Of a stretch of DNA of 32,119 bases, positions 15,874 through 23,305 are shown piece after piece. The notes beneath the pieces were generated by a model. That model was given only the letters and a program-made list of their open reading frames with translations, was not told the DNA's origin and searched no databases. Origin of the DNA: Dyadobacter sp. LHD-138. Lineage in GTDB: Bacteria; Bacteroidota; Bacteroidia; Cytophagales; Spirosomataceae. The position numbers and the translations under genes are program-made. How positions within the stretch are numbered: the first letter of the stretch is position 1; each line of letters starts with the position of its first letter. The stretch lies in contig NZ_JAVFVU010000024.1 of assembly GCF_030929615.1 (NCBI RefSeq), positions 1-32,119 on the forward strand. The letters run 5' to 3'.

Positions 15874-17061
15874 ATGCAAAATACGGCTTCTCCCGGAATA
15901 TTCACACTGCAGTTTTGGTTGCTGGGTATGAGTTCCTTTTTATTCTCTTCCAGTTTTAATATGCTCATCCCCGAGCTGCCCGGTTATTTGTCAGCCATGG
16001 GCGGTGCAGAATACAAGGGCTTTATTATCGGACTCTTTACTTTAACGGCTGGGTTATCCAGGCCTTTCAGCGGTCGTTTGACCGACCGCGTCGGACGTGT
16101 CCCGGTGATGGCTTTCGGATCTCTGGTCTGTTTTCTGTGCGGATTTCTTTATCCGATCTTCACAACGGTGATGCCATTTTTGTTGTTAAGACTGGTTCAT
16201 GGATTTTCAACGGGGTTTAAGCCAACGGGTACAGCGGCCTACATCGCGGACATTATTCCGGCTCACCGTCGGGGCGAAGCATTGGGTATTCATGGCATGT
16301 GTATGGGGGTTGGCTCCGCTTTTGGGCCGGCTATCGGCAGTATGATCAGTCAGTCGTTTTCTATGAATGCGTTATTTTATACTTCTTCTTTTTTTGCGTT
16401 GTTATCGATTGTGATTCTTTTCAATATGAAGGAAACGCTGGTCGAAAAGGAGCGAATTTCGGTCAGCGCATTTAAAATTACATGGCGGGATATTTTCGAA
16501 CCGGATGTTTTCAGCCCGGCATTTGTAACGTTTCTGGCTTATTTTAGTTTTGGTGCCATCGCTACCTTAACGCCCGATTTTAGCGGATACCTGGGGATTA
16601 CCAACCGAGGGATGTATTTTATGGTGTTCACTTTGTTCTCCATACTGATCCGTTTTGTAGCAGGAAAAATGTCGGACCGAAAGGGGAGGATTCCGGTTAC
16701 GATCGCAGGCTGCGGTATCTTAATTCTCTCGATGTTCATCACCGGATATGCCGACTCCGTTACTTCATTTCTTACCGGCGCAGCCTTTTTTGGCATTTCA
16801 ATGGGGATTTTGTCGCCCGTACTTTCAGCCTGGACCGTGGATTTAAGCAGTGACCATAACCGCGGCAGGGCGATAGCTACCATGTACATTTCCCTGGAAG
16901 CGGGAATTGGGTTAGGTGCATTCCTGTCGGCAGCTCTTTTTGCCAATAAAAGAGAAAACCTTCCCCTGGTGTTTTTATATATGGCGGCGTTTGCCGGCGC
17001 AGCTTTAATTTATTCCATTCTTTTGTACAGACATAAAAAAAGAGCCAGCCGTGTTATTTGA
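15874..17061 (+). CDS. MFS transporter
   Basis: 395-residue major facilitator with about 12 hydrophobic segments. The cytoplasmic loop 2-3 motif A is seen as GRLTDRVGRVPVM (67-79), with a second related motif GKMSDRKGRIPVTIAG in the C-half, which shows the two-fold pseudo-symmetry of the family. PGYLSAMGG and the helix-4 to helix-5 region HGFSTGFKPTG and GMCMGVGSAFGPAIG suggest a drug/proton or metabolite efflux subfamily; substrate unknown. Its last 11 bases overlap the start of the YigZ gene, so the two are translationally coupled. It is divergent from corA. Confidence 0.9.
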   Translation: MQNTASPGIFTLQFWLLGMSSFLFSSSFNMLIPELPGYLSAMGGAEYKGFIIGLFTLTAGLSRPFSGRLTDRVGRVPVMAFGSLVCFLCGFLYPIFTTVMPFLLLRLVHGFSTGFKPTGTAAYIADIIPAHRRGEALGIHGMCMGVGSAFGPAIGSMISQSFSMNALFYTSSFFALLSIVILFNMKETLVEKERISVSAFKITWRDIFEPDVFSPAFVTFLAYFSFGAIATLTPDFSGYLGITNRGMYFMVFTLFSILIRFVAGKMSDRKGRIPVTIAGCGILILSMFITGYADSVTSFLTGAAFFGISMGILSPVLSAWTVDLSSDHNRGRAIATMYISLEAGIGLGAFLSAALFANKRENLPLVFLYMAAFAGAALIYSILLYRHKKRASRVI

Positions 17062-17656
17062 AGATACCTATCGTACCGTTGCGGAGCCCGTTGAAGGATT
17101 TTTTAAGGATAAAGGGAGCAAATTTATTTCTTTCGTTTTTCCGATATCCTCTGAAAATGAGGCTAAATCTCATTTGCTGGCGCTAAGGGAAATACATCCC
17201 AGAGCCAACCATCATGTGTACGCATACAGGCTGGGGATGGATCGAATGCAATATCGGTTAAGTGATGACGGCGAGCCATCCGGTTCTTCGGGCCGGTCGA
17301 TCCTGAATACGCTTTATTCCAAAGAGATCACCAATGTGCTGGTGATTGTTGTACGCTATTTTGGAGGGACTTTATTGGGAATTCCGGGTTTGATTAACGC
17401 GTACAGGTCGGCAACCGAAGATGCGTTGGAAAATGCGGAGATTGTTGTGAAACATCTCTTCAGTCTTTACAAGCTGAGTTTTTCGTACATTCAGATGAAC
17501 GACGTCATGCGCATTGTAAAAGAATTGGAGTTGCCGGTCAGTGAACAGCTTTTTGAAATGGAGTGCACCCTGGTTGTGGAAGTAAGGAACACATTGTTGG
17601 AACGTTTTATGACGCGGGTAGAAAAAGTTGAGGACCTGAAGGTAGAATTGGTTTAA
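17051..17656 (+). CDS. YigZ/IMPACT family protein
   Basis: 201-residue protein with the UPF0029/IMPACT N-domain (~1-115) and the YigZ C-terminal domain. Seen: DTYRTVAEPVEGFFKDKGSKF, HHVYAYRLG, the hallmark LSDDGEPSGSSGRSI, and VVRYFGGTLLGIPGLINAYR. Known relatives bind nucleic acids or ribosomes, but the bacterial role is unsettled. The start is GTG 17051, inside the end of the MFS gene; no ATG precedes the conserved FEDTYRT block, so the non-ATG start is well supported. Its stop overlaps the stop of the convergent small HigA-like gene on the other strand (shared TTAA, 17653-17656). Confidence 0.92.
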   Translation: MLFEDTYRTVAEPVEGFFKDKGSKFISFVFPISSENEAKSHLLALREIHPRANHHVYAYRLGMDRMQYRLSDDGEPSGSSGRSILNTLYSKEITNVLVIVVRYFGGTLLGIPGLINAYRSATEDALENAEIVVKHLFSLYKLSFSYIQMNDVMRIVKELELPVSEQLFEMECTLVVEVRNTLLERFMTRVEKVEDLKVELV

Positions 17657-17817
17657 CCATTCTCTTTGAGGAATTTGATGAAATCGTCTTCATATTCTTT
17701 CACTGCCTTCAATAACTCATCCAGCTCTTTCTTTTCCGGCGTACCTGCTTTTGCTCCATAAATTTCGTCAATTCTTTCAGAAGCTTTTTCGTAGTCGCCT
17801 TCGTTTTTTAATACCAT
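17653..17817 (-). CDS. HigA-like antitoxin N-terminal domain, no HTH (54 aa)
   Basis: Small gene encoding 54 residues: begins MVLKNEGDYEKASERIDEI, continues with AGTPEKKELDELLKAVKEYED and ends KFLKENG. The spacing NE-x-DY-x2-A-x2-RIDEI, then GTPE-x2-EL-x2-L-x2-AV-x2-YE is that of the N-terminal region of HigA-type (COG5499) antitoxins. The C-terminal helix-turn-helix found in those proteins is absent, because the convergent yigZ-like gene occupies the following DNA. It is highly charged, predicted to be helical and cytoplasmic. A full promoter (TTG, 19 nt, TATATTTG) lies just upstream, which argues for a real gene rather than debris. No HigB-type toxin is adjacent. It may be a remnant, a dimerisation-only regulator, or a solo small protein; function unknown. 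Confidence 0.72.
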   Translation of the reverse strand: MVLKNEGDYEKASERIDEIYGAKAGTPEKKELDELLKAVKEYEDDFIKFLKENG

Positions 17818-17841
17818 GTCTGAGTCATTTATAATATTTTA

Positions 17842-17871
17842 CAAATATAATTTTATTGGTAACAAACACAA
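17842..17871 (-). promoter_or_regulatory. Promoter of the HigA-like small gene
   Basis: On the minus strand TTG (17871-17869), a 19-nt spacer and TATATTTG (17849-17842) give a complete Bacteroidota promoter 24 bp before the ATG at 17817. The -33 element is formed by the T tract of the preceding susD terminator. Confidence 0.65.
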
Positions 17872-17890
17872 AAACCGGCCCGAAGGCCGG
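17870..17890 (-). terminator. Intrinsic terminator of the susC-susD operon
   Basis: Read on the minus strand: CCGGCC, a UUCG-type tetraloop (TTCG), GGCCGG, then TTTTTG. The 6-bp GC-only stem with the very stable tetraloop and a T5 tract lies 37 bp after the susD stop. Confidence 0.85.
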
Positions 17891-17927
17891 CTCTTGGATT
17901 TAGTTTAGGTAAGTATAAAAACTTCGA

Positions 17928-19691
17928 CTAGTAGCCAGGATTCTGGGTTAGTGTTGGCTTTCCATTCAATTGGCTGTTCAGGATTTCATCCTGCGGTAGC
18001 GGAAAGTAAAGGTTTTTGTCAGTAAATGTTTTTCCTGTCATGTATCCTCTTTTACTAAAAGTCCGTCCTGATGGCTCTTTGCCGGCTACCGCCTCTTCTG
18101 CTGCATATTTATTTAAAACTTTTACTGCAATGCCCCAGCGCACCAGGTCAAAAAAACGGTGACCTTCCATTGCAAACTCAAGGCGCTGTTCCATACGTGT
18201 TGCATTTCGGGCAAAGTCTGCACCTTTGCTTGCAAAAGTTCCTACCGGATAAGGTTCCACTTTGTATGTAACGGAAGCATCTTGTAACGATCCTGTTTTT
18301 GCCCGGTTACGGATCTGGTTTACATAACCTTCTGCAACGGCTAGATTTCCAAGTTCAATTTCACATTCTGCCAACCATAACAATACGTGAGAAAGTTTAA
18401 TCATCCTGAAATTATTATTAACGTTTCGTTTGCTGGTCGAATGCGTTGTGCTGTTTTCTTCGCCAAGGTAGTACATCCACTTTTTACCTGTGAATGGTCC
18501 TGCATAAGTTTGATCCCGAATCCAGGAAGAGCCTGGCATAGGTCCCCAATCCAGGAAGTTCACACCACGACGCCCAACTGTCCAGTCAAGACGAGGATCT
18601 ACCGGGATTGTTTTGTCCAATGTAAATGGCGCAGATGCCGCTATTCCCTGATCGTTTGGTAGATCTATTTTATTATATGTATCGAGTGTACCGTCGGCTG
18701 CTTCGCCAATTAAGGGCAATCCATTCTCCGTTTTGAATGCGTTCACCAGGTTATGTGATGCCTGGTAAAACCCGCAGCAGCCACGGCCGGGGGCACCTGC
18801 TGAATAAGGCCAGTTAAGGTTATCTCCTGCATTACCATTGTTGCCGTTCGTTCCGTCGTTTACTGAAAACTGCACTTCGAAAATAGATTCACTATTATTG
18901 TTTCCGGCAGTTCGGTAATTGTCATGATAGTTCGGCACAAGTTTCTTCCCTGAATTAGTTAGTACATCGTCAAGTAGTGCTTTTGCCGGTCCCCATTTTT
19001 TCTGAAACAAGTATGTTTTGGCAAGGAAAGATTTTGCGGCCCATTGTGTAGCTCTTCCTTTTTGAGACTGTGTTGCAGGCAAATTTTTGACCGCGAAATC
19101 GAAGTCCGCTTCAATTTTAGGCCAGATATCCTCTGTATTAGGTATTTTCGTCGAATTTGGATCTGACGATACATAAATCTTGTCGTCAATGTAAGGAATT
19201 TTATTCCACATTTTCTTCGCTTCAAAATGAAAGAATCCTCTGAGAAAACGTGCCTCAGCGGTTACTTGTAATTTTTCAGCGTCAGTCATGTCCTTAACCA
19301 ATTCACTGTTCACGATCTGGATGACTTCATTACACCTTCCAACACCGTCATATTGATGCCACCATTTTCCTAAAAAGTAAGTGTTGTCAGACAGCCAGTT
19401 GTATTGCTCGATAAATGACTGTTCGGGCTGGTCGCCTGCATCAGTACCTTTTACAGCATCATCGCTGGTAATTCCACCGAATACGTAATTTGAAACTGTT
19501 GACTGGCGACCCGTATTACCTGATCCAACGCCATCCACAAGCGAATACGCTCCGATCAACAATGCATTGACACCATTTTTATTACTTAACTGTTCAACCG
19601 AAGCGCGGCCCTGTGGTTTTAGATCAAAAAAGCTGTCGGAGCAAGCGAAGCTGATCGCGGTCATGAAAATTATTAAAGCTATTTTTTTCAT
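17928..19691 (-). CDS. RagB/SusD family nutrient-binding lipoprotein
   Basis: 587-residue surface lipoprotein that caps the SusC channel and captures a glycan, peptide or other nutrient. Seen: lipoprotein signal MKKIALIIFMTAISFACSD with the lipidated Cys17, the CSDSFFDLKPQG start typical of SusD, TPR-like helices (AEARFLRGFFHFEAKKMW, SFLAKTYLFQKKWGPAKALL), and the C-terminal RMEQRLEFAMEGHRFFDLVRWG block with YFPLPQDEI. ATG 19691 was chosen; the longer frame adds 20 codons before the signal peptide and overlaps susC. It follows susC by 34 bp and ends at a strong terminator. No glycoside hydrolase or sulfatase is adjacent, so substrate class cannot be inferred. Confidence 0.96.
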   Translation of the reverse strand: MKKIALIIFMTAISFACSDSFFDLKPQGRASVEQLSNKNGVNALLIGAYSLVDGVGSGNTGRQSTVSNYVFGGITSDDAVKGTDAGDQPEQSFIEQYNWLSDNTYFLGKWWHQYDGVGRCNEVIQIVNSELVKDMTDAEKLQVTAEARFLRGFFHFEAKKMWNKIPYIDDKIYVSSDPNSTKIPNTEDIWPKIEADFDFAVKNLPATQSQKGRATQWAAKSFLAKTYLFQKKWGPAKALLDDVLTNSGKKLVPNYHDNYRTAGNNNSESIFEVQFSVNDGTNGNNGNAGDNLNWPYSAGAPGRGCCGFYQASHNLVNAFKTENGLPLIGEAADGTLDTYNKIDLPNDQGIAASAPFTLDKTIPVDPRLDWTVGRRGVNFLDWGPMPGSSWIRDQTYAGPFTGKKWMYYLGEENSTTHSTSKRNVNNNFRMIKLSHVLLWLAECEIELGNLAVAEGYVNQIRNRAKTGSLQDASVTYKVEPYPVGTFASKGADFARNATRMEQRLEFAMEGHRFFDLVRWGIAVKVLNKYAAEEAVAGKEPSGRTFSKRGYMTGKTFTDKNLYFPLPQDEILNSQLNGKPTLTQNPGY

Positions 19692-19725
19692 TTTAGTATA
19701 TGAAATTTTTGTTAATGTCAAAATA

Positions 19726-22700
19726 TTAGAAACCGAAACGCACACCGACAAGATATGATTTAGCTACGGGATAGGCACCTTCATCCACACCTAAATGCTT
19801 ATCCTCATTATCATTACCGGATCTTCTCAGGTTAATATCAGGATCAAGTCCGGTATACTTTGTAAACGTGAGTAAATTTTGTCCTTGCAAATAAACCTGT
19901 GCAGATGCGATCTTTACTTTTTTCAGCAACGCCGAAGGAAGTGTATAAGTCAACTGGATGTTTTTGATACGGAAATAAGATCCGTCTTCCAAAAAGTAAG
20001 AAGAAACTTGTTGGCTTGTAGCATCTCCTGAATTTAACCTCGGTAATTTGGCATCGTCGCCTGACTTTTTCCAGGAATTATAAAGCATGTCCTTTGATCT
20101 GTTACCTTGGAAAACGTTGAAATCTGTCCAATACCTTGTATAGTTAAAGATCTCATTACCATATACTCCTTGTCCAAATACCGTAAGGTCAAATGCTTTA
20201 TAGCCAACATTTAGGTTAACTCCATAGTTAAAATCCGGGTGTGGACTGCCTATGATAGTTCGATCAGCAGCTGTAATGATACCGTCGCCATTTACATCTC
20301 TGAATTTGAAAACGCCTTCTCGCGTATACGAACCGAATTTAGGAGCAGCATCCGCTTCAGTTTGGTCTTTAATAACGCCATCAACAAAATAGCCATAATA
20401 GCTGGCAATTGGAGAGCCAGCCCTGGAAGCTGACATGGCAGGAAGGCGGGTTGCAAATCCAAAAATGGTTGAATTGGGATCGTTGTTCAACTTCACAACA
20501 TTATTCTTATAATGCCCGAAATTAACTCCTAAGGCATAATAGAAGTCATTCTTTCTATCCCTGAAATTAAGACCGATGTCGAAACCTTTGTTTGTGACCT
20601 CTCCAATATTTGTATAAGGGATTGTTCCTGTACCGGAAGTACGAGGAATAGCGATCTGAGTCAACATATCTGTTGTTTTTCGGCTATACAAATCGAGGAC
20701 AACTTCAAGCTTGCTGTTTAACAAAACTGCATCTATACCAATATTTGTAGAAGTATTCGTTTCCCATTTACCATTGGCATTACCGAATTGTACCAGGTCG
20801 AATCCTCCAACAATGGATGAGCCGGTTCCATTGATGTCATAACCATTGTTCTGTGGATCAGCAGCATAGAGCGTATAGGCATTATACACGTTCGGGATCA
20901 GCTGGTTGCCCGTTTTGCCCCATCCAAAACGTAGTTTCAAATCGTCCAGTACTTTTCGGGTTGGTTTCATGAAATCCAGCTCTGTCATACGCAGTCCAAC
21001 TGAAAACGCAGGAAAAATACCATAACGATATGTCTCAGAGAAACGTGAAGATCCATCACGACGTAGTGTGAAATCTGCCAGAAAAAGATCTTTATAACCA
21101 TAGTTAATTTTACCGAACTGAGAGAAAAGTGCACTTCTTGTTGCGCCGGCACCCGCGTTGGCTAATCCGGCTGCTGCACCTGCATCCAGATAACGGTAGT
21201 CGACATCATCAAATGCAAAACCACTTCTACTAGCCTGAAAACCTGCTGCGTAAGTTTTAACGGCCTCTGTTCCTATTAAAACATTCAAATTATGCGACCC
21301 AAATATTTTGGCATAATTCAATGTGTTAAACCAGGTAAATGAGCGGTCCAGGTTATTGATTACATTCAAGCTGTTCGCATTTCTTGCCTCAGCCGCCTCA
21401 ATATCTCTGTGAAAATACTCAGAACGGTTTGACTGATTGTATTCAAGGCCAAAACTGGTGCGACCGGTCAATCCGGGTAAGATATCAATCTGGGCATAAG
21501 CATTTCCGAATACGTGGGTTCCTTTGGTGATGTTGTCTTTTTCACGGTACAAGCGTGCCAATGGGTTAGGCGCATTTCCGAGGTTACTTCCCCGGCTACC
21601 TGCGAAACCGTTGTATGGAGATGTATTATTTCCGCCCAGTGCCTGTGGGCCATTTGTAATATCAAAGACCGGAATAATAGGATGGACACGGATGGCAAAC
21701 ATGATTGGATTACTCTCATCATTGTTTGTAATACCCTGGCGTTCATCGTAAGAAAAAGTAAGGTTCTCACCTACGGTGACTTTTCCTTTTTTGAATTCAG
21801 TATTGGCCCTGATGGAATATCTTTTGTAATTAGTATACTTCAAAATACCATTCTGTTTGAAATAATTTGCAGAAATAGCATACTTCGCGGTATTTGAGCC
21901 TCCGCTTGCTCCGATTTGATAATTTGAAATCGGAGCCGGATCAAAAATAACATCCTGCCAGTCAGTACCCTCCTTATTAGCTTTGGTGATGTTGAAAGCT
22001 GTCTTTCCCAGGTTTGGATCTGCAATGTCATTGGTGTAGGTGTAGGTGGCTGGAAGCCCACCATATACGTTAGGGTAAATGTAGTCGGCGATAGTCTGTT
22101 TACCGTTTTCATCAAATTTGTACTGAACCGAAGGAGAAGTAACAGAAGGATTTTTACCTGCACCGAGATCTGATTGATACAGATATTCTCCCAACTCTCT
22201 GGTGTTCAGTAAATCCAGCATTTTGCCAGGGCGTTGAGTTCCGGTATAAAAGTCAAACGTGATGCTGGGAGCTCCGGGTTTACCTTTCTTGGTTGTAATG
22301 ATCACAACACCATTGGCAGCACGGGCGCCATAAATGGAAGCAGCAGACGCATCCTTAAGTACCTGCATGGACTCAATATCATTCGGATTGAGCTGGTTGA
22401 GCGTACCCTGAGTCGGAACGCCGTCGATGACATACAAAGGGCTGTTGTTGTTAATAGATCCGAACCCCCTTATACGTACCATGGTGCCACCTCCCGGAGA
22501 ATTATCATTTCCAACAGTAACACCTGCGGCGCGCCCCTGAAGCATCTGTGTTACGCTGGCCGCAGGCAGAGCAGTAAGTTCCTTTGGGCTTATTACGGTG
22601 ACCGCACCGGTAATGTCCTGTTTGCGCTGGGAAGCGTAACCGGTCACAACGACTTCGGTCAATGCCTTCACATCATCCACAAGAACGAGATTAACTACTG

Positions 22701-22986
22701 ACTGTGCGTTTGGGACGACTATTTCCTGCTTGATAAACCCGATCGAAGAAAATACAAGCGTAACACTTTCGGCTTTTACATTGATGGAAAACTTGCCGTC
22801 GCTGTCTGTGACGGTCCCGGTTGTAGATCCTTTTAAGGTGACACTGACACCGGGAATTGCGTTGCCATCTGCGGAGGAAGTCACGCCTCCGGTAATCGTT
22901 TTTTCTTGGGCATTTGCCGTACCACAAAATATTGCCGTAAGCAATAGGGCAGCAGCAAACATTACGAATCGTAAATTTTGCTTCAT
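19726..22986 (-). CDS. SusC/RagA family TonB-dependent receptor
   Basis: 1086-residue outer-membrane transporter. Seen: signal peptide (~1-26, ending GTANA), CarboxypepD_reg-like domain (~30-110, ITGGVTSSADGNAIPGVSVTLKG region), a TonB-box-like stretch (LTEVVVTGYASQRKQDITGAV), plug domain with VRIRGFGSINNNSPLYVIDGVP and IYGARAANGVVIITTKKG, and a 22-strand-type barrel ending in YLVGVRFGF. The terminal aromatic matches BAM-recognised barrels. It imports large substrates bound by the SusD partner using TonB energy. It is the first gene of the two-gene operon, preceded by a clear promoter. No regulator such as an anti-sigma/ECF pair or hybrid two-component system lies next to it. Confidence 0.97.
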   Translation of the reverse strand: MKQNLRFVMFAAALLLTAIFCGTANAQEKTITGGVTSSADGNAIPGVSVTLKGSTTGTVTDSDGKFSINVKAESVTLVFSSIGFIKQEIVVPNAQSVVNLVLVDDVKALTEVVVTGYASQRKQDITGAVTVISPKELTALPAASVTQMLQGRAAGVTVGNDNSPGGGTMVRIRGFGSINNNSPLYVIDGVPTQGTLNQLNPNDIESMQVLKDASAASIYGARAANGVVIITTKKGKPGAPSITFDFYTGTQRPGKMLDLLNTRELGEYLYQSDLGAGKNPSVTSPSVQYKFDENGKQTIADYIYPNVYGGLPATYTYTNDIADPNLGKTAFNITKANKEGTDWQDVIFDPAPISNYQIGASGGSNTAKYAISANYFKQNGILKYTNYKRYSIRANTEFKKGKVTVGENLTFSYDERQGITNNDESNPIMFAIRVHPIIPVFDITNGPQALGGNNTSPYNGFAGSRGSNLGNAPNPLARLYREKDNITKGTHVFGNAYAQIDILPGLTGRTSFGLEYNQSNRSEYFHRDIEAAEARNANSLNVINNLDRSFTWFNTLNYAKIFGSHNLNVLIGTEAVKTYAAGFQASRSGFAFDDVDYRYLDAGAAAGLANAGAGATRSALFSQFGKINYGYKDLFLADFTLRRDGSSRFSETYRYGIFPAFSVGLRMTELDFMKPTRKVLDDLKLRFGWGKTGNQLIPNVYNAYTLYAADPQNNGYDINGTGSSIVGGFDLVQFGNANGKWETNTSTNIGIDAVLLNSKLEVVLDLYSRKTTDMLTQIAIPRTSGTGTIPYTNIGEVTNKGFDIGLNFRDRKNDFYYALGVNFGHYKNNVVKLNNDPNSTIFGFATRLPAMSASRAGSPIASYYGYFVDGVIKDQTEADAAPKFGSYTREGVFKFRDVNGDGIITAADRTIIGSPHPDFNYGVNLNVGYKAFDLTVFGQGVYGNEIFNYTRYWTDFNVFQGNRSKDMLYNSWKKSGDDAKLPRLNSGDATSQQVSSYFLEDGSYFRIKNIQLTYTLPSALLKKVKIASAQVYLQGQNLLTFTKYTGLDPDINLRRSGNDNEDKHLGVDEGAYPVAKSYLVGVRFGF

Positions 22987-23040
22987 AGAAATGAATGGGT
23001 TGAGATGTTAAAAAAATATTACTTAATGTCAATTTAGTAT

Positions 23041-23072
23041 CAAATCTAAACATTAGTTCAGACTTATTTCAA
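23041..23072 (-). promoter_or_regulatory. Promoter of susC
   Basis: On the minus strand TTG (23072-23070), a 21-nt spacer, then TAGATTTG (23048-23041). The -7 element is 54 bp before the susC ATG. It has the same -7 octamer as the nrdB promoter. Confidence 0.65.
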
Positions 23073-23114
23073 TATTTCATACTTTTGTAAAGAAAAAATA
23101 TAAATATACTAATG

Positions 23115-23240
23115 GTTGCAAAATTGTTTTTGATCTGCACATTCTAGTTTGTCTGCGTTCGTACCTGGTTATTGGAATGTGCTTAGGTCACCGACATTGA
23201 ATGCACCTATTGACGGAAAATCACATACGATTTTTGCAAC
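23115..23240. repeat. Nested inverted repeats upstream of uvrA
   Basis: The outer arms GTTGCAAAA (23115-23123) and TTTTGCAAC (23232-23240) are perfect over 9 bp. Inside, GCACATTC (23137-23144) and GAATGTGC (23175-23182) are perfect over 8 bp with a 30-nt spacer. The right outer arm ends 8 bp before the candidate uvrA -7 element. This could be an operator array, an RNA structure or a degraded small mobile element. Confidence 0.5.
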
Positions 23241-23248
23241 TCAACCCG

Positions 23249-23256
23249 TACATTTG
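23249..23256 (+). promoter_or_regulatory. Candidate -7 element for uvrA
   Basis: TACATTTG matches TAnnTTTG and lies 49 bp before the TTG start of uvrA. No -33 TTG is seen at 19-21 nt. I saw no LexA-like dyad that I could assign with confidence. Confidence 0.4.
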
Positions 23257-23305
23257 TGGTTATTCTAGATAGTGCCTTACACGGTTATAAATCAATAGGA
23301 TCATT

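Larger units (their letters stand above)
22987..23305. other. 319-bp divergent region between susC and uvrA
   Basis: No gene is seen. It contains the susC promoter, a nested pair of inverted repeats and a -7 element for uvrA; these are listed separately. Confidence 0.7.

Noticed and set aside
22234..22701. 155-codon plus-strand frame antisense to susC
   Set aside because: Complementary to the conserved plug region of SusC; no recognisable protein features.
17653..23305. HigA-like gene plus SusCD as a linked new system
   Set aside because: A terminator and a separate promoter divide them; nothing but adjacency links them.
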